A stretch of 15,193 nucleotides of DNA, taken from Clostridia bacterium (GTDB lineage Bacteria; Bacillota; Clostridia; Oscillospirales; CAG-272). The stretch lies in contig JAFWWR010000263.1 of the NCBI GenBank assembly GCA_017518025.1, positions 1 to 15,193 on the forward strand, given 5' to 3'. Numbering within the stretch: position 1 is the stretch's first letter; each line of letters begins with the position of its first letter. The position numbers and the translations under genes were made by a program. Shown one piece after another: positions 6,407 through 14,181 of the stretch. The notes under the pieces are model-generated. The model was not told the origin of the DNA. It saw only the letters and a program-made list of their open reading frames with translations, and made no database searches.

Positions 6407-9154
6407 TCAGCCGTTTGTCGGGGACGACTGGTTCATCCCGCAGCATTTCTTGTACTTCTTGCCGCTTCCGCAGGGACAGGGATCGTTCCTGCCGACCTTG
6501 ACGCCCTTGTTGACGACCGGTCTCTTCACGTCGGTGCCGTCGCCGCCGTAGTTTTGTGCGACCGGCTTTGCCACCTCGACGCGCTTCATATTCGATCTCG
6601 GCACCGCGGATAGGATCATGCGGACCGTGTCGTCGCGGATGTTGAGCACCATCTCGTCGAAGAAATCTCCCGCGGCGATCCTGTATTCGGAAATGGGATT
6701 ACGCTGGGCGTACGCCTGGAGACCGATGGTCTCCATAACGGAATCCATGGCTTCGAGATGATCCATCCACTTTCTGTCCACGTTGATGAGGAGGGCGATC
6801 CGCTCCACTTCGCGCATGTTTTCCTCGCCGAAAGTGACCTTTTCCTTGACCTCGTAGAGATCCATGGCGCGCTTGTCGAGGGTCTCTCTGACCTGCTCGC
6901 GGAATGCAAGAGGATCGGCGGAATAGTCCTCGGTGAAGTCCCTGTCGTCGCAGAGAAGGCCTTTGTATTTCGCGCGGAGGCCGTCTACGTCGTAGTTCTC
7001 GGGATCGTGGAGGAACTGATCCACCGCGTCGGAGATGGTGCCGTGGATCATGTTGATGATCTTTTCTTTCAGATCCCGGTTTTCAAGCACTTCGGTACGC
7101 TGGGCGTAGATGATCTGCCTTTGCTGATTCATCACGTCGTCGTACTGGAGCACGTTCTTACGTCTGTTGAAGTTCTGGTCCTCAAGGCGCTTCTGTGCCG
7201 ACTCGATGGAGCCGGAGAGGATCTTCGCGTCGATGGGCTGATCCTCGGGGAGGCCGAGCCGGTCGACGATGCCAAGGATCCGGTCGGAGCCGAACAGTCT
7301 CATGAGGTCGTCCTCGAAGGAGAGGAAGAACCTCGACTCGCCGGGATCGCCCTGACGACCGGAACGGCCGCGCAGCTGGTTGTCGATACGCCGTGACTCG
7401 TGACGTTCCGTGCCTATAACGAACAGACCGCCCGCCTCGCAGACCTTCTCCGCCTCGGGTTTGATCTTCTCCTGGAATTTGCGGAAAGGCTCTCTGTAAT
7501 GAGCCCGCGCTTCCTTTATCTCGTCGGATACGGAGGTGGAATAACCGGTCGCCAATGCGACGACTTCTTCCTCGTATCCCTCTTTTCTCATTTCGGATTT
7601 CGCCAGATATTCGGCGTTGCCGCCCAGCATGATGTCGGTACCGCGGCCCGCCATATTGGTGGAGATGGTGACGGCGCCCAGCTGACCTGCCTGGGCGACG
7701 ATGTCCGCTTCTTTTTCGTGATACTTTGCGTTAAGGACCGTGTGCTTTATTCCTTCTCGCTTCAGCTTCTTCGACAGTTCCTCCGACTTCTCGATGGATA
7801 CGGTACCGACCAGCACCGGCTGCCCTTTTTCGTGGCACCTCTTGATCTGCTCGATGATGGCGCGGTCCTTGCCGTTTTTGGTCTTATAGACCACGTCCGG
7901 ATGGTCGACCCTTATCATGGGCTTGTTCGTCGGGACTTCCACGACGTCGATATTGTATATCTCGCGGAACTCGTTTTCCTCGGAGAGAGCCGTTCCGGTC
8001 ATGCCGGAGAGCTTACCGTACATACGGAAGTAGTTCTGGAATGTGATCGTCGCGATGGTGCGGTTCTCTCTCTTGATCTGCACGCCTTCCTTCGCCTCGA
8101 TCGCCTGATGAAGGCCGTCGGAATAGCGGCGTCCCGGCATGAGACGGCCGGTGAAGGTGTCGACGATGATGATCTCGCCGTCTTTGATGACGTAATCAGT
8201 GTCGAGCTTCATCGTGCCGTGGGCCTTGAGTGCCTGATAGATGTGGTGAGAGATATTGGCGTTTTCCGGGTCGGAGAGATTCTCTATACCGAAATATTTC
8301 TCCGCCTTTGCAACGCCTGACGCGGTGAGCGTCGTGGTGTTGGCTTTCTCGTCGACGATATAGTCTTCGCTGACGTCGTCGTAATCCTGCTTGGTGTCCA
8401 TTTCCTTGATGACGAACTTCGACAGAGATCTCGCAAAGCGGTCAGCCATCTCATAGAGCGGATCGACTTCCGAGCCCTGACCGGAAATGATAAGAGGAGT
8501 CCTCGCCTCGTCGATGAGGATGGAGTCAACCTCGTCAACGATGGCGAAATTATGCCCTCTCTGTACCCGGTCCTCCATGTAGGTGACCATATTGTCACGG
8601 AGGTAGTCGAAACCGAATTCGTTGTTCGTTCCGTAGGTGATGTCACAGTTATAAGCGTGCTGTTTTTCCTCACGCGAGCCGTCGTGGACGATAAGTCCGG
8701 TGGAAAGGCCGAGGAATTCGTGGACTCTGCCCATTTCCTCGCACCCGAGACGGGCGAGGTAGTCGTTGACGGTGACGATGTGTACGCCTTTACCTGTCAG
8801 CGCGTTGAGATACGACGGCAGGACGGCGACAAGGGTCTTACCTTCACCGGTCTTCATCTCGGTGATCCTTCCCTGGTGGAGAAGAATTCCGCAGAGGATC
8901 TGCACGTCGAAGGGACGCTTGCCCAGCACGCGATCCGCCGCCTCGCGCACAAGGGCGTACGCCTCGGGCATGATGTCGTCGAGGGTGGCGCCCGCCGCAA
9001 GCTGCTCCTTGAATTTCGGAGTCATGGCGGTCATATCGGCGTCGCTCATGTTTTTATACTTTTCGCCGAGTTCGTTGACTTGTTTCAGTATCGGCGTGAT
9101 CTTCTTGATCTGCTTGTCGCTGTAAGTGCCGAAAACCTTCGTGATAATACTCAT
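6407..9154 (-). CDS. secA: SecA, preprotein translocase ATPase
   Basis: The motor ATPase that drives preproteins through SecYEG at the cytoplasmic membrane. The 915-aa protein is full length. Walker A MKTGEGKT is at 100-107, VNDYLARL at 129-136, TYGTNNEFGFDYLRDNM at 173-189, Walker B DEVD at 207-210, and the second nucleotide-binding fold shows TISTNMAGRGTDIMLGG and QLRGRSGRQGDPGESRF. A scaffold and wing region follows. The protein ends in the zinc-binding tail CPCGSGKKYKKCC (Cys893, 895, 904, 905), the usual SecB/ribosome/lipid-binding tail. SD GGAGGAA (9163-9169) lies eight nt before the ATG at 9154. It heads a cluster with two membrane protein genes and glycerate kinase. No good sigma-A promoter is visible on this strand before 9155. 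Confidence 0.98.
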   Translation of the reverse strand: MSIITKVFGTYSDKQIKKITPILKQVNELGEKYKNMSDADMTAMTPKFKEQLAAGATLDDIMPEAYALVREAADRVLGKRPFDVQILCGILLHQGRITEMKTGEGKTLVAVLPSYLNALTGKGVHIVTVNDYLARLGCEEMGRVHEFLGLSTGLIVHDGSREEKQHAYNCDITYGTNNEFGFDYLRDNMVTYMEDRVQRGHNFAIVDEVDSILIDEARTPLIISGQGSEVDPLYEMADRFARSLSKFVIKEMDTKQDYDDVSEDYIVDEKANTTTLTASGVAKAEKYFGIENLSDPENANISHHIYQALKAHGTMKLDTDYVIKDGEIIIVDTFTGRLMPGRRYSDGLHQAIEAKEGVQIKRENRTIATITFQNYFRMYGKLSGMTGTALSEENEFREIYNIDVVEVPTNKPMIRVDHPDVVYKTKNGKDRAIIEQIKRCHEKGQPVLVGTVSIEKSEELSKKLKREGIKHTVLNAKYHEKEADIVAQAGQLGAVTISTNMAGRGTDIMLGGNAEYLAKSEMRKEGYEEEVVALATGYSTSVSDEIKEARAHYREPFRKFQEKIKPEAEKVCEAGGLFVIGTERHESRRIDNQLRGRSGRQGDPGESRFFLSFEDDLMRLFGSDRILGIVDRLGLPEDQPIDAKILSGSIESAQKRLEDQNFNRRKNVLQYDDVMNQQRQIIYAQRTEVLENRDLKEKIINMIHGTISDAVDQFLHDPENYDVDGLRAKYKGLLCDDRDFTEDYSADPLAFREQVRETLDKRAMDLYEVKEKVTFGEENMREVERIALLINVDRKWMDHLEAMDSVMETIGLQAYAQRNPISEYRIAAGDFFDEMVLNIRDDTVRMILSAVPRSNMKRVEVAKPVAQNYGGDGTDVKRPVVNKGVKVGRNDPCPCGSGKKYKKCCGMNQSSPTNG

Positions 9155-9238
9155 TTATGTTATTCCTCCAGAAAATATACTCTGCTTTTGCCCCGGCCGC
9201 CCTGCGACGGAAAAATCGGCGGACGGCGCAGGTGCCTC

Positions 9239-9267
9239 TTGAAATCCGACGCCGCGGGGTTTATAAT
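9239..9267 (+). promoter_or_regulatory. Near-consensus sigma-A promoter of trmL
   Basis: -35 TTGAAA (9239-9244), a 17-nt spacer, and a perfect -10 TATAAT (9262-9267). The expected start is near 9274, leaving about 25 nt of leader with SD GGGAG (9286-9290) eight nt before the ATG at 9299. Confidence 0.88.
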
Positions 9268-9298
9268 AAAAACGACTGAAAAAGCGGGAGTGTGTACT

Positions 9299-9820
9299 AT
9301 GGCTGATATCAATATCGTACTGGTGGAGCCGGAGATACCGCAGAACACGGGAAATATCGCCCGGACCTGCGCCGCCACCGGAGCAGCGCTCCATCTGATC
9401 CGTCCCATGGGATTCGAGCCGGACGACAAAAAGCTGAAACGGGCGGGACTCGACTACTGGTATCAGCTCGACATAACCTACTACGACGGGATCTCCGATT
9501 TCTTCGCAAAGCACCCGGACGCCGAGTTCTATCTCTTCTCGACCAAAGCCCCGAGGGCGTATACGGAAGTCCGTTACCCTCTGCCGGTCTACCTGTTTTT
9601 CGGCAAGGAGACGAAGGGTCTTCCCGAGGAGCTTCTCCGCGCAAATCTCGACAGATGCGTCCGGATCCCAATGCGGGAGTCGCTCCGGAGTCTCAATCTT
9701 TCAAATTCCGCGGCGATCGCCGTTTACGAAGTCCTGCGTCAGCACGGCTTCGCGGGTCAGCAGACCGGAAGCGGATATCTCGCCCGGTCAGATCATGGGA
9801 GCGATGAGCTCGATCAGTGA
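9299..9820 (+). CDS. trmL: tRNA (cytidine/uridine(34)-2'-O)-methyltransferase TrmL (SpoU/SPOUT family)
   Basis: AdoMet-dependent 2'-O-methylation of the wobble nucleotide of tRNA-Leu isoacceptors is the known role of TrmL. The 173-aa protein is a minimal SPOUT enzyme without an added RNA-binding domain, as is typical. Motif 1 is EPEIPQNTGNIARTCAATGA (10-29), motif 2 FFGKETKGLP (100-109), and motif 3 RIPMRESLRSLNLSNSAA (122-139), which form the knotted cofactor site. ATG at 9299 is set by the promoter and SD just upstream. An in-frame ORF reaching back to 8552 is antisense to secA and is not part of the gene. About 20 residues after the conserved core (GQQTGSGY onward) are hydrophilic and look lineage-specific. 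The last 33 nt overlap the convergent cardiolipin synthase gene. Confidence 0.95.
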   Translation: MADINIVLVEPEIPQNTGNIARTCAATGAALHLIRPMGFEPDDKKLKRAGLDYWYQLDITYYDGISDFFAKHPDAEFYLFSTKAPRAYTEVRYPLPVYLFFGKETKGLPEELLRANLDRCVRIPMRESLRSLNLSNSAAIAVYEVLRQHGFAGQQTGSGYLARSDHGSDELDQ

Positions 9821-11320
9821 CCGTTTGAGCCGGGTGAACACGTTCGCCTTGCAGTCCTCAAGGGTGATCTGACGGCTGACGGCGAGGATATCCTCGTAGT
9901 CCTTCTTGATATCGGAAATCACCGGCGAATCGTAGATCCACACGCCGCACTCAAAATGAAGATACAGACTGCGGAAGTCGAGGTTGATCGTCCCGACCGT
10001 CGAAAACTTGTCGTCGCAGACGAACGTCTTTGCGTGCAGGAATCCGGGTTCGTATTCGTAAAGCTTCACTCCGCCCCGGACGAGCTTTTCATAATGCGCT
10101 TTGGTGGACTGATAGACCATACGCTTGTCGGGGATGCCCGGAGTGACGATCCTCACGTCGACGCCGCTTTGAGCGGCGTTTATGAGCGCCTGCTCGAGCT
10201 GATAGTCGATTATAAGATACGGAGTAGTGATCCAGATATACTTCTTCGCGCCGTAGAGCAGATTCATGTAGACCGCCTCGCCCACGTTGACGTCGTCCAT
10301 CGGGTTGTCCGTATACGGCTGTACCACGCCGGGAGTCTCCCCGGGGAACGAATCAGGCATATATTTCGCGAATCCTTCCTCTCCTTCGGGCGACGATTCG
10401 TAGTACTCCCACATGGACAGGAATATCACGGTGAAGGCCCAGGCGCACCTTCCGGTGACCTTCACTGCGTTGTCCTTCCAGTAACCGAAACGGGTTATCG
10501 CGTTTATATATTCGTCGGCGATGTTGATGCCGCCGGTGAACGCCACCTTCCCGTCGACGGAGCAGATCTTTCTGTGGTCCCGGTTGTTGAGGCGGGCGTA
10601 GAGCACGGGGATGTACCGGCTGAACACCTGGCACTTAATGCCCTCTTTTTCCAGTTCCTTGCGGAATCCGAAACCCACGCTGTTGATGGAACCCATATCG
10701 TCGTAGATCACACGGACGTCCACGCCCTGTTTCACCTTTTCGAGGAGTATCTCATGGACGCTGTCCCACATTTTTCCCCGCCCGATGATGAAATACTCGA
10801 TGAAGATGTATTTCTCCGCTGAACGCAACGCTTCGAGGAACGGCTCCAGCATATCCTCTCCGGTGGGATAATATTCGATATCTCCGTCGGAATAAGGATC
10901 CGTGAACGCGCAGTTTGAGATATAATCCGACTGTTTCTTCGCCTCGGGATCCTCGATCACGGCGCGCTCGCCGCCGATCGTTTCCTCAAGGCCGCGCTTT
11001 ATCGACTGCTCGATGGACGCGAGCTTCTCTTTCTTCCTCTTCGACAGCGTGTTGCCGCGGAAAATGATGTATACGGCGACGCCGAAGGGCGGCAGGAGAA
11101 GAACGATGATGAGCCAGCCGATCTTGTAGACGGGGTTGTCCTTGCGATTTATGATGCGGAACATGAAGATCACGCCCATCACCCACGTGGTGAGATAATA
11201 GATCGCAAAATACCTTTTTCCGGGAAGCATAAGGGTGGCTGCGATCAGCAAAAACTGTACGAGAATAAGAAGACTGACAAGGACCAGCCGTCGCGTGAAA
11301 AACTTTATTATCTTATTCAT
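9788..11320 (-). CDS. cls: Cardiolipin synthase, phospholipase D type
   Basis: Membrane enzyme that joins two phosphatidylglycerol molecules to make cardiolipin plus glycerol. The 510-aa protein has hydrophobic N-terminal segments (about 13-31, 40-56, 66-87) containing the PLDc_N-type region LPPFGVAVYIIFRG, followed by two phospholipase D domains. HKD motif 1 is HRKICSVD (His249, Lys251, Asp256), followed by GKVAFTGGINIADEY. HKD motif 2 is HAKTFVCD (His429, Lys431, Asp436), followed by STVGTINLDFRS. All catalytic residues are present. SD AAGGAGG (11328-11334) lies seven nt before the ATG at 11320, with a promoter at 11373-11401. The 3' end overlaps trmL in the convergent orientation. Specificity for phosphatidylglycerol rather than phosphatidylethanolamine is assumed from the family. 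Confidence 0.95.
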   Translation of the reverse strand: MNKIIKFFTRRLVLVSLLILVQFLLIAATLMLPGKRYFAIYYLTTWVMGVIFMFRIINRKDNPVYKIGWLIIVLLLPPFGVAVYIIFRGNTLSKRKKEKLASIEQSIKRGLEETIGGERAVIEDPEAKKQSDYISNCAFTDPYSDGDIEYYPTGEDMLEPFLEALRSAEKYIFIEYFIIGRGKMWDSVHEILLEKVKQGVDVRVIYDDMGSINSVGFGFRKELEKEGIKCQVFSRYIPVLYARLNNRDHRKICSVDGKVAFTGGINIADEYINAITRFGYWKDNAVKVTGRCAWAFTVIFLSMWEYYESSPEGEEGFAKYMPDSFPGETPGVVQPYTDNPMDDVNVGEAVYMNLLYGAKKYIWITTPYLIIDYQLEQALINAAQSGVDVRIVTPGIPDKRMVYQSTKAHYEKLVRGGVKLYEYEPGFLHAKTFVCDDKFSTVGTINLDFRSLYLHFECGVWIYDSPVISDIKKDYEDILAVSRQITLEDCKANVFTRLKRSLIELIAPMI

Positions 11321-11354
11321 CTTCGAGCCTCCTTCCCGGAACGCGGCGTCCCAA

Positions 11355-11382
11355 ATGAAACGCTCACCCTATAATATATAAT
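11355..11382 (+). promoter_or_regulatory. Candidate polA promoter
   Basis: Two perfect TATAAT hexamers lie at 11370-11375 and 11377-11382. The better -35 match is ATGAAA (11355-11360), 16 nt before the second one. The -35 is poor, so the call is tentative. The leader to the ATG at 11471 would be about 80 nt. Confidence 0.35.
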
Positions 11383-11401
11383 ATTTTTTACGAAAAATCA
11401 A
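11373..11401 (-). promoter_or_regulatory. Sigma-A-type promoter of cls
   Basis: On the minus strand: -35 TTGATT (11396-11401), a 17-nt spacer, and -10 TATATT (11373-11378). The expected start is near 11366, leaving a leader of about 45 nt with a strong SD. The boxes overlap the candidate -10 elements for polA on the other strand. Confidence 0.65.
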
Positions 11402-11470
11402 GATAAATAATCAACATCCGCGCCGAAGATGAGCAAAATAGCGGGAAATCCGACCGAAAGGGAGAAGAAA

Positions 11471-14008
11471 ATGGACAGACTTATCGTGATCGACGGGAAC
11501 AGCGTTCTGAATCGAGCGTTTTACGGGATCAGGGAGCTCAGCGCACCTGACGGAACTCCCACCAACGCCGTATACGGATTCGTGACGACGCTGAAAAGGT
11601 ATATGGATCGGTTTGAACCTTCGTATATGGTCTGTACCTTCGATACGAAGGAGAAAACGTTCCGTCACAAGATGTACGACAAGTACAAATCGAACCGTCA
11701 CGGGATGCCGGACGAGCTTGCGGTACAGCTTCCCATTGCAAAGGAAGCGGCGCGGGCGATGGGCTTTACCCTTTTGGAGTGCCCCGGATACGAGGCGGAC
11801 GACATCATCGGCACGGTCTGCCGCGCGGCTGACGAAAAGGGAGAGATAGATTCCTACGTCATCACCGGCGACCGCGATTCGCTCCAGCTCATCTCCGACA
11901 GAACGAAGATCTGCCTGCTGAGGAACAAGGAGGACGAGACGTTCGACAGGACTCATTTCACGGACGTTTACACGATACCGCCGGAGCTGTTCATCGATCT
12001 GAAAGCGCTGATGGGCGACACGTCCGACTGCATCCCCGGGGTACCCGGGATCGGAGAAAAGACAGCCATAAAACTCCTTTCTGCGTCCGGCGGGCTCGAC
12101 AGGCTCTACGAAGACGAGGAAAACGGATTTTTCGGCTCGACCCCGTCTGTGAGGACGAAGCTCGCAGAAAACAAGGATCTCGCCTATATGTCCCGGGAAC
12201 TGGCGACTATCTGCAGGACGGCTCCCGTGGGCGGTGATATCGACGCATACGTTACGAAAGGGGTCGATACCGACGCGCTGGGCGAACTGTTCCGCCGGCT
12301 CGCTTTCGGCAGTCTCGCGGTGAAGTTCGGCATCCCGAAAGACGGCGCCGCGCCGGTAAAAAAGGCCGCTGCCGGGGCGGAAGCGCGCCCGGCTGCGCGG
12401 CTGACCTGCGACGAGGTCCTGAAACTCACCGTCGACGGGGACACGGCGGTGGCGCTCGACGGTAATACTCTGTCGTTCTACACCGGCGGGAGGTCATACG
12501 TCGTGAGCGACGTGTCGCCGGAAGCGGCGGCGCACGTTCTGTCAGGCAGGCCGATCGTCTGCCACGATTTCAAAAAACTGCTCGGTGACTGCTCCGCGTT
12601 CGGGATAGAGCCGGAGTGCGCGTTCGACGTGATGCTGGCGTCATACCTGCTCGATCCCGGAAGGGGGACGTACACGCCGGAGAACGCCGCAATCAGGTGC
12701 GGCGCGCCCTACGGCGAGGGAGTCGGAATGGCGGAGACCGTTGCGAAGTGCGCGGAGGAGCTGAAAAAAGAACTCGAAAAAGAGAAAATGATTTCCCTGC
12801 TTCATGAGATCGAGATCCCCCTTTCCGCAGTGTTGTCAAAGATGGAACGGAGGGGATTCAAACTCGACAAAAACGGGTTGATCGCCTTTTCCGCGCTGCT
12901 GGGGGACATGGAGGAAAAACTGATCGACGCCATTTACGCCACGGCGGGACACGAGTTCAATCTGAACTCGACGAAACAGCTGGGGCAGGTGCTGTTCGAG
13001 GAGTTGGGGCTCCCCTCCTTCAAAAAGACGAAAACCGGCTATTCCACCGACGCTGATACGCTTAATTCGCTCAGGCCGTACCACGCGATCGTGGGACAGA
13101 TACTGAGCTACCGCGAGGTGATGAAGCTGAGGAGCACCTACGGCGAAAATCTCGCCGCAATGGCTGACGGGGAAAGCAAGATACACACCACGTTCAATCA
13201 GTGCGGTACCGCCACGGGACGGCTGTCGTCCAGCGACCCGAATCTGCAGAACATCCCGGTGAGAGGGGGTCTCGGACGGGAGCTGCGGAGGTACTTCACC
13301 TCCGACGGATCGGACCGGGTCCTCATCGACGCGGACTACTCACAGATCGAGCTGCGGCTGCTGGCGCATCTGTCCGGAGACGAGACCATGATCGGGTCTT
13401 TCCGGGACGGGCTCGACATACACGCCACGACTGCGTCGCAGGTGTTCGGGATCCCGCCCGGGGAGGTGACCCCGGAGATGAGAAGAAGGGCGAAAGCGGT
13501 CAATTTCGGCATCGTTTACGGGATCGGAGATTATTCTCTTTCCCAGGATCTCGGTATCTCGCGAAAGAGCGCGAAGGAATATATCGAAGGGTATCTCATG
13601 ACGTACCCGAAAGTCGACGAATACCTGAAAAATACGGTGAATGCAGCTGTCGAAAAAGGTTACGTCGAGACGATGTTCGGCAGACGCCGATATATTCCGG
13701 AGCTAAAATCGGCCAACAAAAACGTTCAGGCGTTCGGAAAACGGGTGGCGATGAACAGCCCCATCCAGGGCAGCGCGGCCGACGTGATCAAAATCGCCAT
13801 GATCAACGTCGAGCGGGCTCTGAACGACGCCGGCATCGACGCCAAGCTGATCATGCAGGTACACGACGAGCTTATCGTCGACGCGTCGCGGGCCTGCGAA
13901 AAAGAGGCGGCGGAGATACTACGGCGTGAAATGGAAGACGCCGTTTCCCTTTCCGTCCCTCTGGTGGCGGACGTGTCCACCGGAGACACGTGGTACGACG
14001 CAAAATGA
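11471..14008 (+). CDS. polA: DNA polymerase I
   Basis: Repair and Okazaki-fragment polymerase. The 845-aa protein has an N-terminal 5'-3' exonuclease domain (about 1-290): Asp8 in VIDGN, YEADDIIG, ITGDRDSLQLI and LMGDTSDCIPGVPGIGEKTA. A middle 3'-5' exonuclease-like domain (about 320-470) lacks its metal ligands: the DxE motif is replaced by LDGNT at Asp330, and the NLKYD equivalent is DFKKL with Leu370 in place of Asp. It is therefore predicted not to proofread, as in other Gram-positive PolA proteins. The polymerase domain has motif A DADYSQIELR (620-629), the O-helix KAVNFGIVYG (675-684) and motif C VHDE (797-800). I place the start at 11471 because AAAGGGAG (11457-11464) precedes it by six nt and the family N-terminus begins there. 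An in-frame ATG at 11429 would add 14 atypical residues. Confidence 0.97.
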   Translation: MDRLIVIDGNSVLNRAFYGIRELSAPDGTPTNAVYGFVTTLKRYMDRFEPSYMVCTFDTKEKTFRHKMYDKYKSNRHGMPDELAVQLPIAKEAARAMGFTLLECPGYEADDIIGTVCRAADEKGEIDSYVITGDRDSLQLISDRTKICLLRNKEDETFDRTHFTDVYTIPPELFIDLKALMGDTSDCIPGVPGIGEKTAIKLLSASGGLDRLYEDEENGFFGSTPSVRTKLAENKDLAYMSRELATICRTAPVGGDIDAYVTKGVDTDALGELFRRLAFGSLAVKFGIPKDGAAPVKKAAAGAEARPAARLTCDEVLKLTVDGDTAVALDGNTLSFYTGGRSYVVSDVSPEAAAHVLSGRPIVCHDFKKLLGDCSAFGIEPECAFDVMLASYLLDPGRGTYTPENAAIRCGAPYGEGVGMAETVAKCAEELKKELEKEKMISLLHEIEIPLSAVLSKMERRGFKLDKNGLIAFSALLGDMEEKLIDAIYATAGHEFNLNSTKQLGQVLFEELGLPSFKKTKTGYSTDADTLNSLRPYHAIVGQILSYREVMKLRSTYGENLAAMADGESKIHTTFNQCGTATGRLSSSDPNLQNIPVRGGLGRELRRYFTSDGSDRVLIDADYSQIELRLLAHLSGDETMIGSFRDGLDIHATTASQVFGIPPGEVTPEMRRRAKAVNFGIVYGIGDYSLSQDLGISRKSAKEYIEGYLMTYPKVDEYLKNTVNAAVEKGYVETMFGRRRYIPELKSANKNVQAFGKRVAMNSPIQGSAADVIKIAMINVERALNDAGIDAKLIMQVHDELIVDASRACEKEAAEILRREMEDAVSLSVPLVADVSTGDTWYDAK

Positions 14009-14017
14009 AATCAAAAT

Positions 14018-14055
14018 CGGCGTCTTCGATGACCGAAGACGCCGGTTTTTTTATT
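14018..14055. terminator. Rho-independent terminator of polA, shared with the convergent small ORF
   Basis: A perfect 11-bp stem, CGGCGTCTTCG (14018-14028) and CGAAGACGCCG (14034-14044), with loop ATGAC, followed by a long T-run (GTTTTTTTATTTTT) on the plus strand. On the minus strand it follows the stop codon of the 33-aa ORF, with a weaker T-rich tail (ATTTTGATTT), so it probably works in both directions. Confidence 0.93.
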
Positions 14056-14152
14056 TTTCCTGTTCTTTCCTGCACTGCATCAATGCGTTTATCGTGTTAA
14101 ACGCGCACATGATGAAGAAAAGAAGGATCAATACCGGGATCAGTTTTTTCAC
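14051..14152 (-). CDS. Putative 33-aa single-pass membrane peptide (GTG start)
   Basis: Not a recognised family. The ORF starts with GTG at 14152, eight nt after a good SD (AAAGGA, 14161-14166), and ends with TAA at 14053-14051, immediately before the shared terminator. The peptide begins with two Lys after the start, then about 22 mostly hydrophobic residues (LIPVLILLFFIMCAF followed by NTINALM) and a charged end CRKEQEK. This is the shape of a small membrane protein with one helix and two Cys (16 and 27). It lies 29 nt downstream of the SLH-protein stop and is probably co-transcribed with it. The support is the ribosome binding site, the amphipathic layout and the tight fit between stop codon and terminator. 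It could still be a chance ORF. Confidence 0.55.
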   Translation of the reverse strand: MKKLIPVLILLFFIMCAFNTINALMQCRKEQEK

Positions 14153-14181
14153 ATCGTCATTCCTTTCCGATCTGTTATTCG

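Noticed and set aside
7400..8320. 306-codon plus-strand open frame inside secA
   Set aside because: It lies wholly antisense to strongly conserved SecA motifs, with no recognisable product; it is a codon-bias shadow.
9171..9180. TATATT on the minus strand as a secA -10 box
   Set aside because: It directly precedes the secA Shine-Dalgarno, so transcription would start at or after the ribosome binding site, and there is no -35 match at the right distance.
8552..9298. Long plus-strand extension in front of trmL
   Set aside because: It is antisense to secA. The methyltransferase core begins at the ATG at 9299, which has its own promoter and Shine-Dalgarno.
11429..11470. Upstream in-frame ATG of polA
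   Set aside because: No good Shine-Dalgarno precedes it, and the PolA N-terminus (M-DRLIVIDGN) begins at 11471 with AAAGGGAG six nt before.
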